Assembly: GCF_000003815.2 (NCBI RefSeq)
Contig: NC_049984.1
Span: forward strand, 20,331,612 to 20,382,595
DNA length: 50,984 nucleotides
From: Branchiostoma floridae
Taxonomy: Eukaryota; Chordata; Leptocardii; Amphioxiformes; Branchiostomatidae
Direction of reading: 5' to 3'
Shown here: positions 33,873 through 45,000 of the stretch, piece after piece
Numbering within the stretch: position 1 is the stretch's first letter
Layout of the letters: the number at the start of each line of letters is the position of its first letter
Position numbers and translations under genes: made by a program
Notes under the pieces: generated by a model
Seen by the model: the letters and a program-made list of their open reading frames with translations, nothing else
The model's database searches: none
Told to the model about the DNA's origin: nothing

Positions 33873-34232
33873 GCGTGTGGCGTACCTGGTAGAGCGTTCG
33901 ACTCGGAATCTAGAGGTCCTAAGTTCGATGCCCGCCGTGGCCCCGACATTGAGAAAGGCACTTTTTACTCTCCAAGCAATGGTTGAGTCGCGAAGATATA
34001 GTAGATCATGATATAGTAGTCGGAAAAATTACACCGGCGCTCCTCTTACCTCTGCCTGAAAAAACTCATAGAGGCGGGGATATCCTTTCAAAATCCGTGT
34101 AAATTTCCCGACTACTCCTTATATCTACACGACTTAACCTCTGCTTGGAGAGTACACTTTATACGACCTTCCTCATTTCAACCGGGTGTAAAATAGGGTA
34201 CCTGACTTCGGTCGGGGAGGTAAAACAAAAGA
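33873..34232 (+). mobile_element. tRNA-derived SINE split by a MITE
   Basis: The head reads CCTGGTAGAGCGTTCGACTC, then GGTCCTAAGTTCGATGCCC, resembling tRNA A- and B-box regions. The body reads GACATTGAGAAAGGCACTTTT and, beyond the MITE, CACTTTATACGACCTTCCTC and GGGTACCTGACTTCGGTCGG. The order is that of a tRNA-headed SINE. It is not a functional tRNA gene. Confidence 0.65.
33966..34154. mobile_element. Near-palindromic MITE at a TA site (copy 2), inserted in a SINE
   Basis: It has the same arms as the 31238-31403 copy (CTCTCCAAGCA, GTCGGAAAAATTACACCGGC), bordered by TA on both sides. Removing it rejoins a continuous SINE body reading GGCACTTTT-TA-CACTTTATACG. Confidence 0.68.
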
Positions 34233-35303
34233 CTACCTTTACCTTCTGTCTGTACAGTTTGTGTGGCACTGTTAATATAAGCTATTAACTTGAATGCAGT
34301 GCCACATTGTCCTCGTCTGCCCGAAAGCAAATAGAGTAAGTGTGGCAATAAAAACTATTACTATGGCGACGGTTTTATTGTTTTTAAGTATTAATGACTG
34401 TTGTTGTAGGTGTGTTGTATTTGTGTTGTATCATTTCGCCTGGCTGTATGTATGAAGATTGTTTTACGCGATGGATGTTTGAAGGGCATTGCTGTTAACA
34501 AGAAAAGCGATCTCTTGTGACGAGTGACCTGTTATAAATGTTTCTCATTGATTATACGTGTACAAATGAGGTCCTTATTTGCATAAAAGCCATCAGATGA
34601 TCATCTCCTCAACCTAAATAACAATGTGTTCAAAGTATAAGAGTCTTAGCAAAGAAAGCTATTGTAGCATTGTCTTATAAATTATGTAAATGAGACCCTA
34701 ATTTGCTTGACTTACTACGTCCGCATGTTCAACTTAACGTACATGTTGTTGCCAAATGTCATAAGAATGGAATTTTCGTCATTTAACGCTGGGATAATAA
34801 TTTCTCCTTAACTATTTCAATTTGCATAATTTGTGTCTATCGATATTTCTCTCTTTTCTAGTTGCATACGTCATGTTCAAGTGTCCTAGTAGTAATGAAA
34901 TACTGAAGGAGAGCTTCTTCTTTTATCTATTTTTTTTACAGCTCGGATTCAAATGTATCCCTGTTGTAGATCCATATACTAGTATTTTGGCTTTGCACAA
35001 TATTGTATTATCCGATTTGCATGGGATGAAGTTTTCAAATCCTATCATCCGATTATGTTACATCTCGCGGATATCTCCCTGGACTGTGACACGTTGGTGA
35101 CTGCGTACCGCAACATTCGCCAACACTGCCGCGCACCGCTAATGTGCCTATGTGCCACTTGAAATAACGATTTCTTCAAGTTAAAAACGCAAGTGGCAAA
35201 ATGACGCGAACTAGACGTGAACTTGACTCTAATATTATACCCCTGTCAGATTTGGCTAAAATCGATCGGACGACGATTCTGCGGCAATCGCCCGAGCCTC
35301 GCT
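34233..35303. other. Intergenic, repeat scraps
   Basis: AAATGTTTCTCATTGATTAT and CCTTATTTGCATAA (34537-34590) match, in inverse orientation, sequence next to the BBS4 exon 7 donor (10994-11052). This shows an interspersed repeat. Nothing coding. Confidence 0.5.
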
Positions 35304-35426
35304 TATAATAATAACTTTATTGCACAACAATTATACAAGGTACAGAAAAGGTATCTTATCACCTCTAAATATGCTAGCATATACAAGTTCAACTTCTTTT
35401 CGTTTCAGTTATAAACATAAGGACAG

Positions 35427-35914
35427 ATGGAATCAATAATGTATGGTTTATCTAAAGAGTTGAACAGATGGGAGCCCCTGAGATTGCAATTCCTCCTGAA
35501 GTCAGTGTACAATCTTCTACCCACTCCAGCAAACAAGAAAATGTGGGGGATGCAAGAAGAGGAGAACTGTGGCCTGTGCGGTAAAAGAGGATCATTGAGC
35601 CATATTCTGTCAGGATGCCCAGTGGCCTTGAGCCAAGGAAGATACCGGTGGAGGCACGACAAGGTGCTGAGGGTATTGGCAGCAGTGCTTGAGGAGGAAA
35701 GGACGAGAAACAAGCAACAGGTCAGAAAGGGGCCGCAGTTCATCAGATTCTTGAGAGAGGGGGAAGTGAGGAAAGGAAAGAAGGAAAGAGGGAAAGATGT
35801 AGGGATATTCAACACAGCAAAAGATTGGGTCTTACAAGTCGACCTAGACAAGAAGTTGATCTTTCCAGAAGAAGTAGTAACAACAAGTCTAAGACCGGAT
35901 GTCCTACTATTTTA
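35427..35914 (+). mobile_element. Non-LTR retrotransposon remnant: CCHC zinc finger plus restriction-like endonuclease motifs
   Basis: A 162-residue frame carries LQFLLKSVYNLLPTP, then CGLCGKRGSLSHILSGCP (C-x2-C-x7-H-x4-C), RYRWRHDKVL and near its end TLRPDVLL. A CCHC finger followed by R..RHN/D and a PD motif is the C-terminal layout of non-LTR elements that use a restriction-like endonuclease. The upstream reverse transcriptase is absent and the frame stops right after RPDVLLF, before the expected acidic catalytic residue. It is therefore a broken fragment. The stretch 35304-35345 just upstream, read on the minus strand, has CAATAAAG followed by TTATTATTA and may be the tail of a separate, oppositely oriented retroelement. 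Confidence 0.65.
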
Positions 35915-37255
35915 ACCTTAACGCGAAGGTACTTCCCCGCGACCTTGAATGCAATTACAGCAATTAGACAATGATAAAGAACACATTTTATTGAGTTATT
36001 GTCTCCACAATCGTAATGCCAGCTTAGACGGCCTTTAGAGGGAGTGCGTCTTTGTGCTGCGGACACGCCCGGGACCCACCCACGGCCTCCCACAACATCG
36101 CTTTCTTTTGCTCCTATCATATGATAACAATTTCATACATGTTGTCGGTATTGCACCTTTACACAGGCAGTTATCGGCTTATTTGTATGCCGATTTTTAG
36201 CGCTCATTATCAGTCAATTTGTCGACGATGTTTGGCAANNNNNNNNNNNNNNNNNNNNNNNNNNNNNNNNNNNNNNNNNNNNNNNNNNNNNNNNNNNNNN
36301 NNNNNNNNNNNNNNNNNNNNNNNNNNNNNNNNNNNNNNNNNNNNNNNNNNNNNNNNNNNNNNNNNNNNNNNNNNNNNNNNNNNNNNNNNNNNNNNNNNNN
36401 NNNNNNNNNNNNNNNNNNNNNNNNNNNNNNNNNNNNNNNNNNNNNNNNNNNGCCGTAGTATCATTGTGACTGCAAGGGAAAATTGGTGAAAAAAAGGCAA
36501 AGCTGCCCTATTTTGTCACCGGCAATGTGCCCCTGTCTAATGAGATGTCCGCTTTGTCTTGATATTCTATTCCATTGCTATCAACATTAGGGCACAGGAA
36601 GTAAGTTTTGTGAATGGCATCAGCGCGCGCTCATTGATTTTCGTTTGATTTCGAAAAAAAAAATAGTAATGATCAACATACCGAATGCAGAAAATGTGGA
36701 AATATGTAGCGTGTTAGCTTTGATCTTGAAGAGGTGACCCTAGTGAGGTAATACGTACCCAAAACTAAAGCTCGTTCAGAAGTTGTAGACATGACGTGAC
36801 CTGGGTGGTAGCCACGTGCACGGTGTCCGGCTTGCTTACTTGATTAGGAACTAGGCACCTGCTCGGCAACCACACTAACGTGTCACTTTGATACGGGAAT
36901 TTAAAAAAAAACTTGTTGGCTGTGATGCTATGGTTTGTCATTTCAATTCTTGTTACAACGTTTATAGTCTTTATTTTCAAATTTAGCCGTATTGTTTTTT
37001 CTTTCTTTCCCATGTTATTTTATTGATCGCTCTCGCATCAGAAATTGATTTGGGGTCTGCAGAGGATTATTATCCATAAATTAAGAGTACGGCGAAATAT
37101 GCAGATATGTGTAAAATGTTGAAAACCGTCGTTGCCTACCGTCGCTAACCTTGATGAATGATATCGTTCCTGACGTCAGCCCTGGCAAGCAATAAATCCA
37201 GAGTCATCTGACCTTGACAAGAATGGCGTCGCTCTCCCTTTTTGGTTCACCAGAG
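35915..37255. other. Intergenic, no gene seen
   Basis: Includes a 213-N gap at 36239-36451 and a weak, degraded family A-like region around 36900-37080. No host exon recognised. Confidence 0.4.
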
Positions 37256-37260
37256 CAACC

Positions 37261-37779
37261 CATGCCCGTAGCCAGGATTTTGGTTGGGTGGGGGGGTTGG
37301 GTCTTTTTAGTACTTGTGGGACCATCGAGCTGCCTAGGGGGGTCAGGGGCATGCTCCCCCGGAAAAGTTTTAAAATATTGACCCTCTGAAACGCCATTTC
37401 CTGTATTTTGACGGGCAAAATTTGCTGGCTATTAAGGTTTAATGAAATTTCTATCAAAATACACAAGGCTTTTGGCATAAGTCTTTGAGGCAGTTATTTT
37501 CACCATGTCTGACACCAAAGGCGCGAGGCATCGCAATGGACTGAATGGAGGTCCGGGGAAATTTTGAAATCTGGACCCTCTGAAAAGCCATTTCCTGCAC
37601 TTTCTTGGGCAAATTTTGCTGATAGACTCACTAAGATTGAATGAAATGTCTATAAGTAAAAAATGGAAATCAGGAAAAAAAATGGAAAAAAATGGAAAAA
37701 TTTTTGGACATAAAAAAGTACACCTTCATGCATGAAAAAGCGGACCCCCCCGACCCCCCCCCCCCCGGCTACGGGCATG
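37261..37779. mobile_element. CATGCCCGTAGCC-ended inverted-repeat element, 5-bp flanking duplication
   Basis: Ends CATGCCCGTAGCC and GGCTACGGGCATG are perfect inverted repeats, flanked by CAACC at 37256-37260 and 37780-37784. Subterminal G-runs and C-runs also mirror. A degraded relative in opposite orientation is visible at about 48630-48790 (GGGGGAGCATGCCTCCCGA). Noncoding. Confidence 0.6.
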
Positions 37780-38090
37780 CAACCTCTTAGTGGAGTAACT
37801 GCAAATCAACGTCATTTCGCTTGAGCCGCAAATGAACTTAAGTAAGGAATTTTGAGGTATGCCTTTATTTTGTGAATAAGACGTTTCATTTATCTAAGGG
37901 GAAGGACTCGGTCTTTTCAAGGAGCTTTTGGTCTTTTTGATGCCCCAAAAAAGTACCCAAAAAAATGTTACAAAACTCGAATTACATCCAGGCGATATTT
38001 ATGTCTGTCAGAGGTAATTTTCACCAATTAGTTTGAAATCAAACAATATAAAATGCCAAATGCCAAAGAAGTTTTTGTTTGTTTGTCTAA

Positions 38091-38476
38091 AGACCATGTT
38101 GGTTTGTCAAGTTGATTGGATGACATCCGCGCGCGCATCAATTTTCAGCCGTTTCCAAGGAAAGACTTTGAACCATTTAACATCTTTTCAAAATAACTGC
38201 TAAATTCATGCCGAACAGAGCAAAAAAAAGATATCGTTAAACGTATACTGGCGTCATAGAATGTCAACGCCAATTCCATGGTTACTGAGAAGAAGATGAG
38301 AAGAACATTGTTCGGTATTCCATACTCCGTGTGTTTTGTCATTGTTGAACCTTTCTGACCACTTAGATATTATAATGAAGGCAATTTTTTGGCCTAACCA
38401 TTTTTTTTATTCGCACGCTCGCATCAGTTTTGAGGTTCCCAGAGGATGTCATCCATATAATCAAATCAACATGGCC
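38091..38476. mobile_element. Harbinger-like element (family A, copy 3), short internally deleted form
   Basis: The left end AGACCATGTTGGTTTG...GGATGACATCC and right end GGATGTCATCCATATAATC...CATGGCC are inverted repeats, flanked by TAA on both sides (38088-38090, 38477-38479). It lies about 530 bp upstream of the GNAS start codon. Confidence 0.65.
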
Positions 38477-38479
38477 TAA

Positions 38480-39008
38480 TAAAGAAAACATCAGGCCGGC
38501 AATGTTGAAAATAAAGTGATGTCTGTGAGCGTTTCTCTACATACAAATTCCCTTTACCTTTCTTAATGAAAGTAGTATTTTATAGAAAAGGTTTTAAAGA
38601 ACCGGAGGTTGCAATTTCCCCGCATTGTGTCTGCTTGTGACTGCCTGACTTGATTAGCGCTTAGAGGCACCTTTGCGTGTGGCTGCGGTGCGGTATCCCA
38701 GGGTGCATGTCGCGAGGGGCCCCACCCAGCGCTGTCAAAGTTGACGTGTGGTTACAGATTCCCGTCCATGGGCCCAGCAAAACCTGCCCGGGACATCGCC
38801 GATACAACCTCAAACACACCACATTTTCAGCCAGGACAAGGTACTACAGACACGGGAGGACCCGTTCGACCTGTTTACGGAACGCCTTGAGCGCTGACAG
38901 GCTGGTTGTTGGTGGCTCGTGCAGCGAAACCTTGCCGAGAGCTGGCTGGACCTGGGCTTGTGGGTTTTGGTCTGCAGCCCCGCGCAGACGGTGGAAACCA
39001 TGCCCATG
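38480..39008 (+). promoter_or_regulatory. GNAS 5' flank and probable 5' UTR
   Basis: Base composition turns GC-rich from about 38680. Two additional ATGs in frame with the Gs alpha start occur at 39000 and 39006. The frame is open back to a TGA at 38895 without another ATG. No TATA box was identified. Start-site position is unknown. Confidence 0.45.
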
Positions 39009-42000
39009 ATGGGGTGTTGGGGCCAAAGGAAGAGCGAGGAAACCAAGGATCTGGAGAAGAAGCAGAAAAGAGCCAATCGGAGGATAGATGAGCAGCTAAA
39101 GAAGGACAAACAAGTCTACAGAGCAACACACCGACTGCTTCTGCTCGGTAAGGCACGGCGATCTGGGCTGGCTTGGTTGTGCAGGTTGCTTCTTCGCTTG
39201 TTACTTCGCCATTTATTTGGTCCACTTTTAACTGCGTGTTGATTTTTTTCCTTCCCCCAAGGTGCTGGGGAGTCAGGAAAGAGTACCATCGTCAAGCAGA
39301 TGAAAATTCTGCACCAAAACAGCTTCGATGAACAGTAAGTCCGGCTGTTTTTACCCGGCTTGGGGCCCCCGATAGGGGTTTGCTTGTTATGGTGGTCGTA
39401 TGTGTTTTGAAGTGAACTTACCCCCCACGATCATAGATCGCCAATTGTTAAGATATTTAACGTCTCGTTATTTCTTTTTTTCCGACAGGGAGAGGCGTCA
39501 GAAAATCGCAGACATCAAAAAGAATATTCGAGATGCCATAATAGTAGGTATTTCTCTGAAATGTGGTGTTTTTGCGAGCCGAATGTGGAGTTCCATTTTG
39601 TATATATTGATCATTCATGTCGGCCATGTTTTGTCCGGTAGTCCTTTCTGCTGCAGGACAAGTTTGACGGACTGTTTCTGTGTTTTCTTCAGACAATCAC
39701 CGGCGCCATGAGCACGTTAACGCCTCCTGTTCCCCTGGCGGATCACACTTTACAGGCCCGGGTCGACTACATCCAAGATGTGGCCACTCAGCCAGAGTTC
39801 TCCTATCCCCCGGTAAGTGTCATGCTATTCATGTACACGGAAATAGTAATTGTAAAACAAGATGGCAGCTCTTAGCCTACCTTAAGAACAGTTGATGGAA
39901 CTGGTTTGGTTTCAACACCAGCCAAGCAACCACAGATTGTGTCCACATGTACATGGCAATGTTCTTCAACATGGCATGGAAAGATTTCAGCACAAACTTG
40001 ATGTTACATATTGTGCATAAGAATACATTCAGTAGCTTTGTAGGTTACACTTCTAGCATTTTTGCTAGTGTAAGGTAGAAGCTAAGAAATACAGGTAACA
40101 TTTAAAAAAGAAATGAGATTGCACATATTTGCTGACATTAGTGACAATATTGTCTGTACATGTCACATAAACTCACTTCTTCACAAAACTGCACACACAC
40201 ACATGTAAACAGACGCACATGCACACACAAATAAGCATGCATGAACGTGACATTGCATACGTGCACACACACACAAACACATACACAAACTTAGGTCAGG
40301 TAGGTGTGGAACTGTTACATTTTGCCCTTTCCAAACACAAGTGGATGTCATTTTTTGCTTTAGCTTTTAGCTGTACATCTTACACATTACAAGCACAACA
40401 TTCTTAACCATACTTCTGTATTGTTAGTTATTGTCAGCTCTATTGGGAGTGTTGTTAGATATGTAATCTTTGAACATCTGCCTGTGAAAATAATAAGCAG
40501 GTAAGTTTCTTTTTTCATGTATGCCTGCGGACCTGTTGAATTTGCAAGAATTAACAAAATAACTTAAGATACATGTGTCGTATTTAAAATGTTCTCTTCT
40601 TTTCCATGTTCAAAACTCTAGACAAAAAATTGTATGTGATCATCGCTAACTGTTGAATTGTACTGTCAAGTTCAACAAGTGAAAAAGATAAATTTTCCAC
40701 TTTGCTGTAATAGAATCATCAGATAGCTACCCAATCATTTTTCCGCAATGAAAACACATGGTAACATCCCAAGACAAGCAAATTAGGGTTCTGTGTTACA
40801 GGGTTCTAGCCTGGATGTTATTTCAGTGTAATGGTAAGCATGGTAGTGAAGTGGCCAGGGAAGGACGGGGTCTTGGCCCTTTTAGCAGTGAGGAGATCTT
40901 CAAGTTTGCTATCGGCAACATAGCAGAAGAATAACTAATTAATAAAGGGGATGCTGGACGTAAAAACAAGAAGTATAACTTTGGTTTCTTGTAATGTGAC
41001 TTTTGAGACGCGAAATCTCCCAAAAGTCCTGGTATGCCAAGCCAATCGCGTCGCGAGCTTCCCAACGTCACACATATCTCGCGAGAAGTTGCGATAATTC
41101 GGACGCTATTGCCGCTAACCCGATGTTTTTCATCTTTCTGAAAGCTCCTTTCTGAATGCAAATTTCTCAATCTATTGAAGGTTTTAGATGATAGACAAGT
41201 ATACTACACCATAAATGAAAACATAAAAGTGCTTTTTTTGCAAGTCGAAGAACTGTTTCTTGACATTCTTGTTTTAACCGTAACTTTTTAGTCTAGTACC
41301 AGTTTGGTGCAAATCTTGACATTTTTTACCTTCTGAAGCGCCATTTTCTGCATTTTGAGAGGCAGATAATTGTAAAGTTTTAAAGACTTATGGTTTCACA
41401 TCTACACTCAGAAAGGTAGATTGGGCAGCTCGAGCTCCCACCACGCTTGTACCATTTATTTTTAGTTTTTACACAAGAAAACAAAAAGTTTCTCTATCAT
41501 CTCTTTCCACATCCAGTCCCTTTCACTGATGCATATCAAAATACTTCTTTTTTGGTAACATGCAAAGTTGCAAGTTGGCAAAAATTTTACATCTAGTTTA
41601 ATATAAATTGATAATAGCAATGTTCGTTCTAGCCAGCATCCCTCATTCTATCCTTTGGCGGAATTTTGCTGCTCAGAACAGACAAGAATCGTGCCCATTC
41701 CGTCACTTTTGAATGACAGAAATCAGGGCGTAAAATATTGACAGAACTTAAAATTTTGAAAAGTTATCCACATAATCAACATGCATGTTTGCTGCAAAAC
41801 TGATATAGCTTATTTTCAACCCTCCTGGCGACTAGCGACGATCCAAGTCAAACAAACAAAGGGGCCGTGGCCGCCTGAGATGGCCCCATTGCGTCCTGTT
41901 GCATTGTGCTGATGTCTTTACTGTTATTTTCCCAGATTCACAGTCAGTCACTACCACCAAAGAAACCAAAAGAAATCAGAGATACTCGTTTAGTTATCAG

Positions 42001-45000
42001 ACTTTCTGTATTTTTGTAAATTTGTTAAAGTTTAAAGTCAAGTTACAGCCACTTTGTTCACGCAAAAAAGGGTAAAGAGCTAGAGAAGTAAGATAATCCG
42101 CCAATAACAACACGCGTCACGGAAAATCAACCAGTGACATGTGAGTCTTGCGATAGGCGAGATGTGTGCTAAACAAGGATTTGCGAGATCTTACTGCAAA
42201 TGCAAATTATGGCAGCGATCACGACATGGTGGCCGTTTGGAAGGCTTGAATAGGCGAATTTTGATCACTTTTAAAAGTTTTAGTGAAGTTACTACTACTA
42301 GTACCCAAGAAAGTTACCGTCGAAAAGACGTGAGGAAAAAAGATGTGTATATGCCGTTCTGTCTAGAAGTAGGGTGTCTAATTCCTCATTATTTTTAGTG
42401 CAGGCCAGGTATTTTTAACATGCAAAATTACAAGTACAAAACAGTAACAAAAGCGGAGTAGAGTAGAGTTTATAGAGTTTGTACCAAGCTTATACAATCA
42501 AAACTTAATGCTACTTTTACACAAAGATAGGATTTGAAAGGGAACATTGTAGCAAACAAGTTCTTGAATTCCCCTGAGGACCCTTCAATTGTGCACTGGT
42601 GGGGGAGGATGTGACTTTGACCATGGGAACAGGTTGGTACTGGTCAGTACTGGTATAAATTTTGCAGAATTGAATAACAAAAGGTTTTTGTGCGCGTTAA
42701 AAATTTGTGCGTAAAAACTTGTGCATTAAAATCTGCGAATTAGCTGATCCCAGGGGATTTGAAAACTTTTTTGCAGTTTTTAACTTAAAAGCTTGAAAAA
42801 GATGAGACAAAAGGAAATTAAGTATCATATTTTTGCATTCTAGAGTACAATATCCCTTTCTGTAAATATTCCAGGAGTTTTAAAGTGATTTTTAAATGTT
42901 AAATTTTAAGGCGCACAAAGGTTGAAATTTGCTTGTGAAACAATCTGCTGGAGAAAAGATGAAAGGAAGTTTATAGAATTGAGAAAAGCCTGAAGCTGTT
43001 ATATTTTACAGTACAAAGCCTCATATTAGTAATTTTTCCATGTATTTGTGTAAAAATTAAAGTGATTTTGAAATATTCTGAATATGCAAATCAACCTATT
43101 CCCAAGGGACCTAAAAATCAGGGGCTTTTCAAACCAGAACTTCAGGTTACAGATGAAAAATCATTTTGATGGAGTCACATTTTTCTACCTAAGAATTTGT
43201 CACTTCACATTTTCTGAATTATTGCAAGTACTCAAATTTTTTAATGTGCAGATTTTTAACGTGCGCGCAGATTTTTAACGCAATGAAAAACGTTCTTATC
43301 CCAAGTATTGCAAACTTCGGGGTTTTGGATAGGTATACGTCAACTTACATTGAATAAAAATTGGAAATGATATGCAAAAACTTACAAAATGAGGCCAAAA
43401 TGAACCAACAAAGAAGGCACAAAAACATGAAAAGGGTCACAAATAAGGTAGATTCCATCTTAAGTCTCACCGATGATGTTGTGGGGCGTGCGAACATTTC
43501 GTTGATTGGTTGCTGCCAGGCATGATGGACGCTTTTGAGTTCATTATTCCCCTCAGACTATGTCTGAACTTAGGGTACTCAATTAGAAAATGTGTTTTAA
43601 CATATCCTCTGTCTCATTACCGAGTTCATTTTGGCTGTGCTATGAACGTTTGCCCACAGTGAACAGGTCAAATTATGAACTCTGATGTCGCAATCAGCCG
43701 CATTGAATGACAGGATTTTCCAAACCACGCCGCGACGCCATTTTGAATTTTTATCATGAGTGTTTGTGTCTTGCTAATTCATATATTCGCCCCGCCCCCC
43801 CCCCCCCCCTCTTCGGGCATGACTGGCGCAACTTCAGACTGTTGTATACTTCGGACTTTTGGATGCGCTGACAAATGAGTAATACAATTAAGCAGATTCC
43901 ACTATTGAAGAGCGCAAATCCCTCTAATCTGAGAGGAGATTATGATTATTGTCAAAAGGACAAATAAGATGAAAATTAGGTGCATTTATATCCCANNNNN
44001 NNNNNNNNNNNNNNNNNNNNNNNNNNNNNNNNNNNNNNNNNNNNNNNNNNNNNNNNNNNNNNNNNNNNNNNNNNNNNNNNNNNNNNNNNNNNNNNNNNNN
44101 NNNNNNNNNNNNNNNNNNNNNNNNNNNNNNNNNNNNNNNNNNNNNNNNNNNNNNNNNNNNNNNNNNNNNNNNNNNNNNNNNNNNNNNNNNNNNNNNNNNN
44201 NNNNNNNNNNNNNNNNNNNNNNNNNNNNNNNNNNNNNNNNNNNNNNNNNNNNNNNNNNNNNNNNNNNNNNNNNNNNNNNNNNNNNNNNNNNNNNNNNNNN
44301 NNNNNNNNNNNNNNNNNNNNNNNNNNNNNNNNNNNNNNNNNNNNNNNNNNNNNNNNNNNNNNNNNNNNNNNNNNNNNNNNNNNNNNNNNNNNNNNNNNNN
44401 NNNNNNNNNNNNNNNNNNNNNNNNNNNNNNNNNNNNNNNNNNNTAAAAACAATGTTTGCAGCATGTGTGTGATTAGTTGTTCGTCATTTTCCATCCTTAG
44501 CAACCTAATTCTTCTATTTATTTGACCCCAAAGTTGACCTGGAACTTTAGCAATTATCCCATAGGAACCAATAGTTGAGACATTACATTCCCATCATGCA
44601 TCACACCCAATGGGTCTGCATGAAGGGGCAATGCTCAGTTACTGGATTATAAATGGCCCATTTATGTGCTCATCTGTGATTAATTGTTGCAAATTTAGAT
44701 GTGAATAAAGATGTGCTCTTTTAGAAAATAGCACTCTCCTCTGAAGGAAGATATGGCCTTAAAACACCAGTGGGAGTGGGATAATCCACCAGACGGATTC
44801 CTTTGTAGCAGAATGGACCGTTGTTTTTAGCATTGCCCATTTACAAGTTTTCTCAGACAGTTAGATCTAGGTTCAGATCCAGACCTGGACCTGATCCTGT
44901 GGACCTGAACCGGACCTGGACCGGTACCCAGCCTTAGCAGAGAGCCCCCAGCCAGTCAGAGATCAGAACTTAGAACAGACAGCCTTGTTTGCTTACAAGA

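Noticed and set aside
33873-33950. tRNA gene
   Set aside because: The tRNA-like head continues into a SINE body, and the cloverleaf is incomplete.
43942-44525. Open frames spanning N runs (also near 27.7, 31.0, 33.3 and 36.3 kb)
   Set aside because: The unknown bases make frames appear open; there is no sequence to support a protein.
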